A stretch of DNA of 64,000 nucleotides. It comes from Variovorax sp. 679. Lineage in GTDB: Bacteria > Pseudomonadota > Gammaproteobacteria > Burkholderiales > Burkholderiaceae_C. Location of the stretch: positions 1 through 64,000 of the forward strand of contig NZ_RXFS01000007.1 of assembly GCF_003952185.1 (NCBI RefSeq). Direction: 5' to 3'. The position numbers and the translations under genes were made by a program. Shown one piece after another: positions 33,827 through 42,699 of this stretch; positions within the stretch are counted from its first letter, which is position 1; each line of letters begins with the position of its first letter. The notes under the pieces were generated by a model, which saw only the letters and a program-made list of their open reading frames with translations, did not search any database and was not told the DNA's origin.

Positions 33827-35092
33827 ATGGCCCTCGACAGAAGACTCGGCACGCCGGACGCCCCGCGCCAGCTCTTCGCCAGCACGCCCGCGCAGCGCGT
33901 GGCGCTCGCGCGGCAGCAGTTCTTCGAGGAAGGCGTGCGCCCCTCGGGCCTCGTCGGCGAGGCGGTGATCCAGTCGTGGATGCGCTGCAGCCGCACGCAC
34001 GCCGACCGCCAGCGCATCGTGCCCTTCGACGCGGTCACGCCCAGCCGCCTGCACGCCACGCTCGCGCGCAACCGCCAACTGCTCGAGGTGGCGCGGCAGG
34101 AACTGGTGCAGATGGAGCACGCGCTGGCCGGCACCGACTGCCGCGTGATCCTCACCGACAGCGAGGGCGTGGTGGTGCATGTCACGCATCAGCCCGCCGC
34201 CGCGCACCAGCCGGTGCTGCGCAAGACGGCGCGCGTGGGCGTGAACATTGCCGAGCACATCGTCGGCACCACCGCGCCGGGCATCGTGGCGAGCACCGGG
34301 CAGGCGTGCACGGTCGATGGCGCCGAGCACTACTTCGACGTGCTGTGCCACATGCAGTGCGCGGCCGCGCCGATCCGCGACGTGACGGGCCGGCTGGCCG
34401 GCGTGCTCGACCTGACGGTGGAGGCGCGACGCTTCGGCTTCGACGCAGCCTCGATGGTCTCGCTCTACGCCACCACCATCGAGAACAGGCTGCTGCAGGC
34501 GCAGTCGCGCGACCACCTGATCCTGCGCTTCCAGGCCAGCCCGACGCTGCTGGGCACGCCGCTCGAAGCGCTGGCCGGCATCGCGCCCGACGGCACCATC
34601 GCCTGGCTCAACAACGCGGGCGCGCGGCTCCTGGGGCGGCTGCCCGAGGCGGCGGACGAGCGCGATGTCGAATTTCTGCTGGGGCACGATCTCGCGAGCC
34701 TGCTGCGGCTGGGCCGGCGCGAGGCCGCGCAGCCGCTGCGGCTGGCGAGCGGGCTGGGCGTGTGGGTCCAGGCGCGGCTGAAGGGCGCGGACGGCGCCGA
34801 CTTCCGGCATGCGGTGGCAATGCCGGGCGAGCCGGCGCAGTTCGCCATCGAGCGCGACGCGCATGCGCCCGCCGGCGAAGCACGCGAGCATGCGGACCAC
34901 GGCGATCCTCATGCGGAGGAGGCCACGACGACACTGCGCGAGCACAGCCGCAAGCTGATCGAGGAGACGCTCGCCGCGCACGGCGGCAACGTGTCGCAGG
35001 CGGCGCGGCAGCTGAACGTGTCGCGCGGCACGCTGTACCGGCGGTTGCGCGGCTGGCGCGACGACACTGCGGCGCCGTCGACCGGCCTGTAG
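33827..35092 (+). CDS. GAF/Fis regulator resembling AcoR but lacking the AAA+ domain
   Basis: A 421-residue regulator. Its N-terminal half is like AcoR-type activators: VIQSWMRCSRTHAD, then a GAF domain with RVGVNIAEHIVGTTAPGIVA and HYFDVLCHMQCAAAPI. A PAS-like region follows (about 245-330), and the end is a Fis HTH (AAHGGNVSQAARQLNVSRGT). The sigma-54 AAA+ motor expected between them (GESGTGKE, GAFTGA) is absent, so it should act without sigma-54. GGGAGG precedes ATG 33827. It is divergent from the PQQ dehydrogenase, which it probably controls. Confidence 0.85.
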   Translation: MALDRRLGTPDAPRQLFASTPAQRVALARQQFFEEGVRPSGLVGEAVIQSWMRCSRTHADRQRIVPFDAVTPSRLHATLARNRQLLEVARQELVQMEHALAGTDCRVILTDSEGVVVHVTHQPAAAHQPVLRKTARVGVNIAEHIVGTTAPGIVASTGQACTVDGAEHYFDVLCHMQCAAAPIRDVTGRLAGVLDLTVEARRFGFDAASMVSLYATTIENRLLQAQSRDHLILRFQASPTLLGTPLEALAGIAPDGTIAWLNNAGARLLGRLPEAADERDVEFLLGHDLASLLRLGRREAAQPLRLASGLGVWVQARLKGADGADFRHAVAMPGEPAQFAIERDAHAPAGEAREHADHGDPHAEEATTTLREHSRKLIEETLAAHGGNVSQAARQLNVSRGTLYRRLRGWRDDTAAPSTGL

Positions 35093-35107
35093 CCCCGGCT
35101 TGCTCCG

Positions 35108-36031
35108 CTAGGCGCCTGCCCGCGCCGCGTCCGCCTGCTCGCGTGCGTATTGCGTCGGCCGCAGCCCGACATGGCGGGTGAAGGCCACGCTGAACGTGCT
35201 CGCCGAGCTGTAGCCGACACGCTCCGCGACTTCGGCGACGCCGCCTTCGTTGCGGCGCAGCAGGTCCTTCGCCAGCGCCATGCGCCAGGCGAGCAGGTAC
35301 GCCATCGGCGCCATGCCTACCTCGCGGCTGAAGCGCTCGAAGAACGACGAGCGCGAGAGCGCCGCCTCCCTTGCCAGTTCGACGACCGTCCATGCCCGCG
35401 TCGGCTGCGCGTGCATCGCGCGGATCGCCGCCGCGAGGCGCGCATCGGCGAGCCCGCGCGCCAGGCCCGGCGATGCCGCCGTGCCGGGCGTCGAGCGCAG
35501 GGCCTCGATGAGCAGAACCTCCAGCAGTCGCACGAGCACGACCTCGCGCGCGGGCCGCTGCGCGTGCGACTCCTCGCGCACCAGCTGCACGAGCGTCGCC
35601 AGCCGCTGCTCGCCGCGCACGTGAACGAACTGCGGCAGCAACGAAACCAGCAGGGCCGCATCCGGCGAGCCGAAGCTGCAATGGCCCGCGAGGATGCGCA
35701 GGTCGGTCGGCCCCTGCTGCGCGCCGATCCTGAACAGCCCCTCGCCCAGCGCGACCGGCATCGAATCGACGCCTGCCGCGTCGACCGGTGGCTCCAGGCT
35801 GGACATGGCAACCCCGAAGGCCGCGGGCACGAGCACGAAGTCGCCCGCCTGGAGCTCGACCGGCTCGTGGCCGTCGAGCGCGAGGCGGCAGCCGCCTTCC
35901 AGCACCGCGCAATAGAAGGGTTGCCCTGCGTCGGAGCGGTGGATCCGCCACCGGCCCGCGCCGACGACGTGCTTGGAGAACCGTGCGGCCGGCTGCAGCA
36001 GCGTCACCACCTCGGCCAGCGGATCGATCAT
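35108..36031 (-). CDS. AraC-family regulator with N-terminal cupin
   Basis: A 307-residue regulator (313 if ATG 36049 is used). The N-terminal cupin domain (about 1-180) shows GQPFYCAVLEGGCRLALDGH and LQAGDFVLVP. The C-terminal double HTH has WTVVELAREAALSRSSFFER and VAERVGYSSASTFSVAFTRH. MIDPLAEVVTLLQP at 36031 matches the usual family start and has a GAGAG upstream, so I prefer it. It is divergent from the SDR at 36133 and probably regulates it. Confidence 0.88.
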   Translation of the reverse strand: MIDPLAEVVTLLQPAARFSKHVVGAGRWRIHRSDAGQPFYCAVLEGGCRLALDGHEPVELQAGDFVLVPAAFGVAMSSLEPPVDAAGVDSMPVALGEGLFRIGAQQGPTDLRILAGHCSFGSPDAALLVSLLPQFVHVRGEQRLATLVQLVREESHAQRPAREVVLVRLLEVLLIEALRSTPGTAASPGLARGLADARLAAAIRAMHAQPTRAWTVVELAREAALSRSSFFERFSREVGMAPMAYLLAWRMALAKDLLRRNEGGVAEVAERVGYSSASTFSVAFTRHVGLRPTQYAREQADAARAGA

Positions 36032-36132
36032 GACCGGACTCTCGAACATGAGTTATGGACTCAGGATGGTAGCAAGTACGGCCGTGCGCACCTATCGTGA
36101 AGGCATCGTCATCCACACGAAGGAAACACCTC

Positions 36133-36900
36133 ATGAAAACCGTCCTGATCAGCGGCTGCTCTTCCGGCTTCGGCCTCGAGACCGCGCGCTACTTCCTGGC
36201 GCAAGGCTGGCACGTGATCGCCACGATGCGCACGCCGAGCGACGGCGTGCTGCCGCCGTCCGAACGCCTGCGCGTGCTGCAGCTCGACGTGACCGATGCG
36301 CAAAGCATCCGCCGGGCCGTCGACGCGGCACTGGCCGCGGGCCCGATCGACGTGCTCGTCAACAACGCCGGCTTTGGCGCGCCGTCGCCGTTCGAGCTCA
36401 CGCGCATGGAGACGGTGCGCGCGCTGTTCGAGACCAACACCTTCGGGACGATCGCGCTCACGCAGGCGGTGCTGCCGCACATGCGCGAGCGCAAGTCCGG
36501 CGTCATCGTGAACGTGACTTCCAGCGTCACGCTGAAGCCGCTGCCGCTGGTCGGCATCTACCGCGCGGCCAAGGCTGCGGTGAATGCGTTCACCGAATCG
36601 ATGGCAGGCGAGCTCGAACCGTTCGGCGTGCGCGTGCGCATCGTGCTGCCCGGCTCCTCGGGCGAGACGGGTTTCCGGGACACCGCGCGCACGCGCCTGC
36701 GCGGCCTCGACGACGAGGCCTACGGCGGGTTCATGCAGGAGACCATCGCGCGCATGCTCGCATCCACCGGCCCGGGCACGCGCGCGCATGACGTGGCCGA
36801 GGCGGTGTGGCGCGCGGCCACCGATCCGTCGGCGCCCCTGCGCATCCCGGCAGGTGCGGACGCCGTGCAATGGGCTGCCGAGGAGGCCGAAGCCCGCTGA
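36133..36900 (+). CDS. Short-chain dehydrogenase/reductase
   Basis: A 255-residue classical SDR. The cofactor loop is SGCSSGFG (7-14), with NNAG (77-80), the catalytic S near VNVTSSVTL (about 130) and Y143/K147 in YRAAK. It begins MKTVLISGCSSGFGLETARY at ATG 36133, preceded by AAGGA; a longer start at 36097 is rejected. It stands divergent from the AraC regulator. The substrate is unknown. This group resembles retinol- or ketone-type SDRs acting on lipophilic carbonyls. Confidence 0.88.
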   Translation: MKTVLISGCSSGFGLETARYFLAQGWHVIATMRTPSDGVLPPSERLRVLQLDVTDAQSIRRAVDAALAAGPIDVLVNNAGFGAPSPFELTRMETVRALFETNTFGTIALTQAVLPHMRERKSGVIVNVTSSVTLKPLPLVGIYRAAKAAVNAFTESMAGELEPFGVRVRIVLPGSSGETGFRDTARTRLRGLDDEAYGGFMQETIARMLASTGPGTRAHDVAEAVWRAATDPSAPLRIPAGADAVQWAAEEAEAR

Positions 36901-36919
36901 AGGCCGAAAGAAAGAAAAC

Positions 36920-38095
36920 TCAGGCTGATGCGGAAACCTGCGCGGCCCGCGCGGCCTGGGCGCGGCGTGCCGTGGCATCGGGCTGCAGCGGCCGCAGGTA
37001 TTCGTGCAGCGCGAGCGCGGCGGCGCCGACGGCGGGCGCAAGCTCTCCGTAGCGCGCGGTGCGCAGGTCGGGTGCGGGCATGCCGGCGCCGTCGGCATGG
37101 CGCTTCACGCATTCGAAGGCCGTCTGCACGAAGCCGCGATGGTCGGTGCAGGCCTTGCCGCCGAGCACGATGGCGCGCGGATTGAAGGTGACCCACAGGT
37201 TCTGCAGCAACACGCCGAAGAAGGCGGCGGCGCGCCGCGTGTCGGCGCCTTCGCGCTCCAGCACGCGCGAGCCGAAGAAGGCCTCGGCGCAGCCGCGCCG
37301 GCCGCAGGAGCACAGGGGCCCGTCGAGTTCGAGGATGGTGTGGCCGATCTCGCCGGCCATACCCTGGCCGCCGGTGAAGAGCCGGTCGTTCAGCACCACG
37401 CCGGCGCCCACGCCCACGTCGCAGTTGACGAAGATCAGCGGGTCTTCGCCCTCCTGGCCCACGGCGGCCGCGAATTCGTACTCGCCGAGCACGGCGGCAT
37501 CAGCGTCGTTCTGCAGCTGCACGGTGACGCCGGGCAGGCCGACGGCGGCAAAGGCTTTCTCGAGCGCGGGCAGCAGGCTCACGTTGCGCCAGCCGAGGTT
37601 GGGCGCGAAGCGGACCACGCCGGTGCAGTCGTCCACCGCGCCGGGCACGCACACGCCGATGCTCGACAGGCGCAGGCCGAGCTGCTTCAGCCTCTCGTGC
37701 GCGGCCGCGGCCATGCGCGCGACCAGCGCGCACACGCCGGCCGGTGAACCGTCGGTCAGCGCGTGGGTGTCCGAATGGAGCACCTCGCCCTGCAGCGACA
37801 TGCACACGAGGCGCACGGTCTCCACCGCGATCTCCACGCCCATCAGCGCGCGCACGCCGACGTTGATCTGCAGCGGCGTCGAAGGCCGGCCCAGCCCGTC
37901 GGCCACCGTGGCGCCGGCCTCGCTGAGCCAGCCTTCGTCGATCAGTTCGCGCACCAGCAGGCTCACGGTCGACTTGGTGAGGCCGCTCTCACCGGCCAGC
38001 CGCGCGCGCGAAAGGCCGGGCTGCGCGCGCAGCAACCGCAGCAGCACGCTGCGGTTCATGCGCTTCACCAGTTGCTGGTCGGCGGTGGTCTTCAC
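36920..38095 (-). CDS. ROK-family transcriptional repressor (NagC/XylR type)
   Basis: A 391-residue ROK repressor. The N-terminal winged HTH is LLRLLRAQPGLSRARLAGES with LTKSTVSLLVRELIDEGWL. The sugar-kinase-like ROK domain follows, including the zinc motif CSCGRRGCAE and GVGVGAGVVLND. It is the last gene of the xylose-type ABC operon, 9 bases after xylG. It should bind the AGTTAGTT palindrome at 41501-41527 upstream of xylF and release it on binding a sugar, most simply xylose. Confidence 0.92.
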   Translation of the reverse strand: MKTTADQQLVKRMNRSVLLRLLRAQPGLSRARLAGESGLTKSTVSLLVRELIDEGWLSEAGATVADGLGRPSTPLQINVGVRALMGVEIAVETVRLVCMSLQGEVLHSDTHALTDGSPAGVCALVARMAAAAHERLKQLGLRLSSIGVCVPGAVDDCTGVVRFAPNLGWRNVSLLPALEKAFAAVGLPGVTVQLQNDADAAVLGEYEFAAAVGQEGEDPLIFVNCDVGVGAGVVLNDRLFTGGQGMAGEIGHTILELDGPLCSCGRRGCAEAFFGSRVLEREGADTRRAAAFFGVLLQNLWVTFNPRAIVLGGKACTDHRGFVQTAFECVKRHADGAGMPAPDLRTARYGELAPAVGAAALALHEYLRPLQPDATARRAQAARAAQVSASA

Positions 38096-38104
38096 GTCGG
38101 CCTG

Positions 38105-38905
38105 TCAGGCGAGCGCTGCCGTGTCCGCGTGATGGGCCTGCTCCTTGCCCTCGGGACGCTTGCCGGCAATGATCATGCCGAGCACTTCGTCCTCCGTGAC
38201 GTCGGCGGTGCGGTAGGTACCGACCAGCTTGCCGTTCTTCATCACCGCGAGGCGGTCGCTCAGCGAGAACACGTCGGGCATGTCGTGCGTGATGAGGAAG
38301 ATGCCCACGCCGTCGGCCTTGAGCTGCTTCACGAGGCCGCCGACCATCGCGGTTTCTTCCGGGCCGAGCGCGGCGCAGGGTTCGTCCATGATGAGGATGC
38401 GCGCGTTGAAGTACAGCGCACGCGAAATCGCCACCACCTGCCGCTGCCCGCCCGAGAGCCGGCGCACCGGCACGCGGATGTTGGTGAAGTTCTTGTTGAG
38501 GCGATGGAACACCTTGCGCGCCTGCACTTCCATGAAGTGGTCGTCGAGCGTGTTCCAGCGCGTCATCTTCTCGCGGCCGAGGAAGAGGTTCGATACCGAG
38601 TCGAGGTTGTCGGCCAGCGCGAGCGTCTGGTAGATGGTCTCGATGCCCTGCGCCTGCGCCTCGGCGGGCGTGCGGATGTGGACCTTCTCGCCCGCGATCA
38701 GCGTGTCGCCCGAGTCGATGGGGTAGGCGCCCGCGAGCATCTTCATCAGCGTGGACTTGCCCGCGCCGTTGTGGCCCAGCAGCGCGACCACTTCGCCGGG
38801 ATAGAGATTCACGCTCACGCCGTCCACGGCCTTGACGCCGCCGAAGGCCTTGCGGATCTCGCGCAGTTCGACGAGGGGTTTGGACATATTGATGTTCGTA
38901 TCCAT
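38105..38905 (-). CDS. xylG: Sugar ABC transporter ATP-binding protein (XylG/FrcA-like)
   Basis: A 266-residue ATPase with a single nucleotide-binding domain: Walker [13 protein letters not shown]-loop [14 protein letters not shown], signature [17 protein letters not shown], Walker [12 protein letters not shown], switch LITHD. E. coli XylG has two such domains. A one-domain form of about 260 residues is known from FrcA-type transporters, so the working dimer is probably two identical subunits. ATG 38905 ([16 protein letters not shown]) or 38887 may start it. It is preceded by repeat copy C. Confidence 0.88.
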   Translation of the reverse strand: MDTNINMSKPLVELREIRKAFGGVKAVDGVSVNLYPGEVVALLGHNGAGKSTLMKMLAGAYPIDSGDTLIAGEKVHIRTPAEAQAQGIETIYQTLALADNLDSVSNLFLGREKMTRWNTLDDHFMEVQARKVFHRLNKNFTNIRVPVRRLSGGQRQVVAISRALYFNARILIMDEPCAALGPEETAMVGGLVKQLKADGVGIFLITHDMPDVFSLSDRLAVMKNGKLVGTYRTADVTEDEVLGMIIAGKRPEGKEQAHHADTAALA

Positions 38906-38943
38906 GTCAGTTGCTCCACTTCGCCGGGCGCAGTTCATGGCGC

Positions 38944-39060
38944 ATGAAATTACCGCGGCTCAGTCGGGAGACACCGCGGAACCGGCTTTGCCGGGCCGCC
39001 GGTGTCGCCCCCTGGAAGGGGGTTGGCGAAGCGACACGAAGTGCGCGAAGACTGGGGGTG
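38944..39060 (-). repeat. Intergenic repeat, copy C (inverted)
   Basis: Third copy of the roughly 100-bp element, on the minus strand, occupying the xylH-xylG spacer inside the operon. It is strikingly close to copy E at 58792, including the tail GTGTCTCCCGACTGA and an extra 20 or so bases ending TTTCATG. Both copies thus extend further than A, B and D. Confidence 0.85.
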
Positions 39061-39069
39061 GGCTTCATC

Positions 39070-40266
39070 TCAGTTCTCCCCGAACTTGCGGCGATACAGC
39101 ACGTCGAACACCACGGCCACGATCAGCACCTGCCCGATGATGACCATGCGCTTGCCGATGGGCACGTCGAGCAGCAGCATGCCGCTGTCGAGCGACTGCA
39201 TGATGAGCGCGCCCAGCACCGAGCCGAAGATCGAACCGCTGCCGCCCGCGAGCGCGGTGCCGCCGATGACGGCCGCCGCGATCACGTACAGCTCCATGCC
39301 CGTGCCCAGCGAGTTGGTGCCCGCGTTGAGCCGCGCGATCGACACGATGGCTGCCACGGTGACCAGCACCGCCAGCAGCGCGAACAGCATCAGTGTGACG
39401 CGCTTGACCGGAATACCCACCAGCGCCGCCGCGTCGGGGTTGCCGCCCATCGCGAACACATAGCGCCCGAAGCGCGTGCGGTGCACGATGAACGACAGCA
39501 CGATGGCCACCGCCGCCCAGATCAGCACCGGGATCGGAATGCCCTGCGGCTCGCTCTTCGACGAGATCTGGTAGTTGTTCATGACCCAGGCGAAGCCGAA
39601 CACCACGGCCACCGGCACGGCGGTGATGAGCACGTCGAGCCACAGCGCCTCGGTCGGCATCTCGTAGCGCTGGCGCGCGCGGCGCTTCTGCACCATGCGC
39701 CCGAACAGCACCAGCGCCACCAGCGCCGCGAGCACCCAGCTCGCGGTGACGCCGATGCCGCCGTCGTAGCCGCCGCCCAGGCGCTGGAAGAACTCGTCGT
39801 TCACCGGCTGCGTCTTGCCGTCGGCCACCAGGAAGGCAGCGCCGCGAAACGACATCAGGCCGCCCAGCGTGACCACGAAGGACGGCACGCCCAGCACCGC
39901 CGTGAGCCAGCCCTGGTAGATGGACACCAGCAGCGCCACCGCGAGCCCCGCGAGGCAGGCCGTGGGCCACGACCAGCCCGAGGTGTATTGCAGGTAGGCG
40001 ATGAGCACGCCGACGAAGCCCATCACCGAGCCGACCGACAGGTCGATGTGGCGCGCCACGATGATGAGCACCATCACGGTGGAGACGATGCCGACCACGG
40101 CCGTCTGCTGCGCGACGTTGTAGAGGTTCTCGGGCGAGAGGAACACGCCACCAGACATGACGCTGAACACCACGGCCATCACGGCCAGCAGCACGCACAT
40201 CAGGATCAGTCGCAGGTCGATGCCGGTGCGGCGCCACCAGCCCGGTGTTGATGATGGGTTGCTCAT
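39070..40266 (-). CDS. xylH: Xylose-type ABC transporter permease
   Basis: A 398-residue inner-membrane permease of the XylH subfamily. Landmarks are TVMVLIIVARHIDLSVGSV, GVPSFVVTLGGLMSFRGAAF, a long central loop with SEPQGIPIPVLIW, and FAMGGNPDAAALVGIPVKRV. The central insertion (about residues 150-240) is typical of XylH and absent from RbsC. It transports xylose or a related pentose with the XylF receptor. The 3' end is followed by repeat copy C. Confidence 0.92.
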   Translation of the reverse strand: MSNPSSTPGWWRRTGIDLRLILMCVLLAVMAVVFSVMSGGVFLSPENLYNVAQQTAVVGIVSTVMVLIIVARHIDLSVGSVMGFVGVLIAYLQYTSGWSWPTACLAGLAVALLVSIYQGWLTAVLGVPSFVVTLGGLMSFRGAAFLVADGKTQPVNDEFFQRLGGGYDGGIGVTASWVLAALVALVLFGRMVQKRRARQRYEMPTEALWLDVLITAVPVAVVFGFAWVMNNYQISSKSEPQGIPIPVLIWAAVAIVLSFIVHRTRFGRYVFAMGGNPDAAALVGIPVKRVTLMLFALLAVLVTVAAIVSIARLNAGTNSLGTGMELYVIAAAVIGGTALAGGSGSIFGSVLGALIMQSLDSGMLLLDVPIGKRMVIIGQVLIVAVVFDVLYRRKFGEN

Positions 40267-40309
40267 GTTTCAGACCCCCTTGGGACTACGGAGAGGTGCG
40301 CAAGCGCCC

Positions 40310-40333
40310 GCCGGCCGGACCCGTGGGGCCGGC
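40310..40333 (-). promoter_or_regulatory. Stem-loop in the xylF-xylH spacer
   Basis: GCCGGCC (40310-40316) pairs with GGCCGGC (40327-40333) in the 159-base spacer after xylF. A hairpin behind the binding-protein gene commonly stabilises its mRNA or attenuates the permease genes. No T-run is present. Confidence 0.45.
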
Positions 40334-40425
40334 AGACGGATGCGTTGCATGGGAGGGAGGAAAGGCCGGCGCGCTTCCTGGGGACGGACGGCGCCGGCGC
40401 GTTGCCAGTCGTTCGCTGCGTCGCG

Positions 40426-41448
40426 TTACTTGCAGGCCGCGGGTGCGCTCGCACCCGAAGCGCCCTTGCAGAGCTCGTCCTTCTTGATCCAGCCGGCCTT
40501 GACGACCACATCGAGGTTGTCGCGGGTGATCGGCACGGGCGTCAGCAGACGCGAGGACAGCGAGATCTTCTTCGCGCCGCCGGCCCACGGCGCAGCCTTG
40601 TCGACCGGCTTGCCGGCGGCCAGCGCCACGGCGGCAATGGCGGCTTCGCGGCCGAGTTCGCGCGAGTCCTTCCAGATGGTGGCGGTCTGCGTGCCCAGCG
40701 CGATGCGGTTGAGCGCTGCGAAGTCGGCGTCCTGGCCCGACACCGGAATGCCGCGGATGCCCTTGGCCGTGAGCGCGGCCACCGCGCCGCCGGCCGTGCC
40801 GTCGTTGGCCGCGACCACCGCGTCGACCTTGCCGCCGGCCTTGGTGAGGATCTGCTCCATGTTCTTCTGCGCGACCTCGGGCTTCCAGCCCTCGGTGTAT
40901 TCGTCGCCGACGATCTTGATGTCGCCCTTCTTGATGGCGGCGTCCAGCACTTCCTGCTGGCCCGCGCGCAGGAAGTCGGCGTTCGGGTCGCTCGGCGAGC
41001 CCTTGATGATCACGTAGTTGCCCTTGGGCTTGACCTTGAAGACCTCGCGCGCCTCCATGCGGCCGACCTCGACGTTGTCGAAGGTGATGTAGAAGACGCC
41101 GGGCGCCTCGATCAACCGGTCGTACGCCACCACGGGCACCTTCTGGCGCGTGGCCTTGGTCACTGCCGGCAGGATGGCGTCCTTGTCCATCGCCAGCACG
41201 ATGAGCGCCTTGGCGCCCTTCGACATCAGCCCTTCGATGTCGCCCAGCTGCTTCTCGGGCGAGCCGCCCGCATCGGCACTGATGTACTTGGCGCCGAGCT
41301 TCTCCAGCTCGGCCTTGATGGCGGCCTCGTCGGTCTTCCAGCGCTCTTCCTGGAAGTTGGACCAGCTCACGCCGACCACGGTCTGCGCCATGGCGCCCAC
41401 GGCCGTGAGACCGAAGGCCATCGCGGCCAGGGTGTGTTTCAGTTGCAT
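40426..41448 (-). CDS. xylF: D-xylose-type periplasmic binding protein
   Basis: A 340-residue periplasmic receptor of the XylF group. The signal peptide is about 21 residues (to GAMA), then [49 protein letters not shown], and [16 protein letters not shown] are typical of xylose-binding proteins. ATG 41448 is first in the operon xylF-xylH-xylG-ROK gene. A perfect ROK operator is 53 bases upstream. Ligand assignment rests on family resemblance. Confidence 0.9.
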   Translation of the reverse strand: MQLKHTLAAMAFGLTAVGAMAQTVVGVSWSNFQEERWKTDEAAIKAELEKLGAKYISADAGGSPEKQLGDIEGLMSKGAKALIVLAMDKDAILPAVTKATRQKVPVVAYDRLIEAPGVFYITFDNVEVGRMEAREVFKVKPKGNYVIIKGSPSDPNADFLRAGQQEVLDAAIKKGDIKIVGDEYTEGWKPEVAQKNMEQILTKAGGKVDAVVAANDGTAGGAVAALTAKGIRGIPVSGQDADFAALNRIALGTQTATIWKDSRELGREAAIAAVALAAGKPVDKAAPWAGGAKKISLSSRLLTPVPITRDNLDVVVKAGWIKKDELCKGASGASAPAACK

Positions 41449-41500
41449 CGATGTCTCTCCTGAGTTGGTGCGCCCCGCGGGGATCAGCCGAGTAAGAAAT

Positions 41501-41527
41501 TAGTTAGTTTGAAGGGCGAACTAACTA
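41501..41527. promoter_or_regulatory. ROK-type operator upstream of xylF
   Basis: TAGTTAGTT (41501-41509), nine bases, then AACTAACTA (41519-41527) is a perfect inverted repeat. This TTAGTTAGTT-like palindrome matches the type bound by XylR-class ROK repressors (established for xylose repressors). The cognate repressor gene ends the same operon. Confidence 0.8.
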
Positions 41528-41553
41528 TCCCATTGCGGCGTGGCCGGCCGCAT

Positions 41554-41711
41554 CCGGGAATTCCCGGAGCGCATTGCGCTCCCTGCCGCGGGATGCGGTC
41601 CTACGTCGCGCGCGTGCGCGGCCCGGTATCTTTCGCATCCCTCCCGCCCCTGGCGGGAGACCGCATTCCCCGGGGCGCTCCAGGCGCTCCGACCGACAAG
41701 GAGACAAGCAG
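41554..41711 (+). promoter_or_regulatory. Highly structured leader region before the small gene at 41712
   Basis: Palindrome CCGGGAATTCCCGG (41554-41567) abuts stem GGAGCGC-ATT-GCGCTCC (41566-41582). Arm GGATGCGGTC (41591-41600) can pair with CGCATCC (41634-41640) or, better, with the GACCGCATTCC run at 41659-41669; these pairings exclude each other. A hairpin CTCCCGCC-CCT-GGCGGGAG (41641-41659) lies between. GCGCTCC recurs at 41675 and 41684. AAGGAG follows just before the ATG. It looks like a regulatory 5'-leader. Confidence 0.4.
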
Positions 41712-41984
41712 ATGCCGACCGACATGCTCAGGCAGATTGCCGCCACGCGGCTGCCCATGGTGATGTCCTCGCCCAGGGACATCGATGAAGTGTTGAAGCT
41801 GCGCGCCGCCGGACTGGTGCTCGCGCTGGTTCCCTCGGCCGCGGACATCGCGAAGATGCCGGGCCTGCGCGTGGTGCAGGTGCTGGCGGTCACGCAGAAG
41901 GGCTTCGAGGCGCTCCAGTGCGTGAGCTATCCGGGCGAAGGCGCCCGCGAGAAAAAGGGCCGGGAAGCCCTGGCCCTTTCCTGA
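41712..41984 (+). CDS. Small hypothetical protein
   Basis: A 90-residue protein starting MPTDMLRQIAATRLPMVMSS, with a compact alternating core (GLVLALVP, LRVVQVLAVTQKG) and a basic/acidic end (EGAREKKGREALALS). AAGGAG stands at the right distance from ATG 41712, so it is probably translated. I recognise no family. It is divergent from xylF and convergent with the four-helix protein gene at 42009. The unusual leader before it may control it. Confidence 0.6.
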   Translation: MPTDMLRQIAATRLPMVMSSPRDIDEVLKLRAAGLVLALVPSAADIAKMPGLRVVQVLAVTQKGFEALQCVSYPGEGAREKKGREALALS

Positions 41985-42008
41985 GGCGCGGTCCGCGCGT
42001 CACGTCAT

Positions 42009-42509
42009 TCACTCACGCGGGCGCACCGCGTTGCGCAGGTCGCGGATCTGGTCGTGGTTGCGCTGCGCGCCGTCGGCCTGCATTGCGACCACCCTGCGCA
42101 CCTCGGCCGGCAGGTTCTGCTTCAGCGCCTTGCGGTAGCGCGCGACCGCCGTGTCTTCGCCGCGCTCGCACGACTCAAGGATCGAGAGCTCGCTGTTCGC
42201 GCCCAGCGATCCCTTCACATGCACCCAGCCGCGATGCAATGCGCCGCTCGCGGTGCCGCCCGAGGCCGGAGTGCCGCCGTAGGTGGCGATCAGGGCGATC
42301 AGCTCGACCCCGGCCTGCCTGCATTGCTCCGCGCGGCTCGCGAACAATTGCCTGGTCGCGGGGTCTTCCACTTCTTCGGCGCAGGCGCGAAAACCGTACT
42401 CGCCGTCGCGCGCGTTCTCGAGCAGTTCGTTGAGCACGTCCACCACCTCGTCGTGGCCGAGCGTGGGGCCCGTGCTCAGGGCGTCTGCGGTTGCTTCGGT
42501 GTATGCCAT
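42009..42509 (-). CDS. PA2169-family (DUF2383) four-helix-bundle protein
   Basis: A 166-residue ferritin-like helical protein. Landmarks are VVDVLNELLENARDGEYGFR, AEEVEDPATRQLF, GGTPASGGTASGALHRGWV, and the C-terminal NHDQIRDLRN. PA2169-type proteins are stress-associated and of undefined biochemical role. AAAGGA lies upstream of ATG 42509. It is 190 bases from the response regulator stop at 42700 on the same strand and could be its target. Confidence 0.88.
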   Translation of the reverse strand: MAYTEATADALSTGPTLGHDEVVDVLNELLENARDGEYGFRACAEEVEDPATRQLFASRAEQCRQAGVELIALIATYGGTPASGGTASGALHRGWVHVKGSLGANSELSILESCERGEDTAVARYRKALKQNLPAEVRRVVAMQADGAQRNHDQIRDLRNAVRPRE

Positions 42510-42699
42510 GTCGTGATCCTTTCGTTGCCTGCCGTGCGGCAGGCCGGGTCTGCGAAGTCCAGCCATGCCTCTGCTTTGGTTGCGTGCTCTGGCGGCTGGT
42601 CGAAGACCCATGGTGGAAAGGCCGGCGGCGGCGCCGCGTCGTCCCATCGGGCGACACGGCGTAGGCGAAGGACGACCCGCGCGTCCTCCAGGCTCATCG

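Noticed and set aside
31580-35092. Very long open frames (over 1000 codons) running through the dehydrogenase and its regulator on both strands
   Set aside because: They are high-GC shadow frames. Only the parts from 33694 (minus) and 33827 (plus) look like proteins and have ribosome sites; the rest is Arg/Ala/His-rich antisense.
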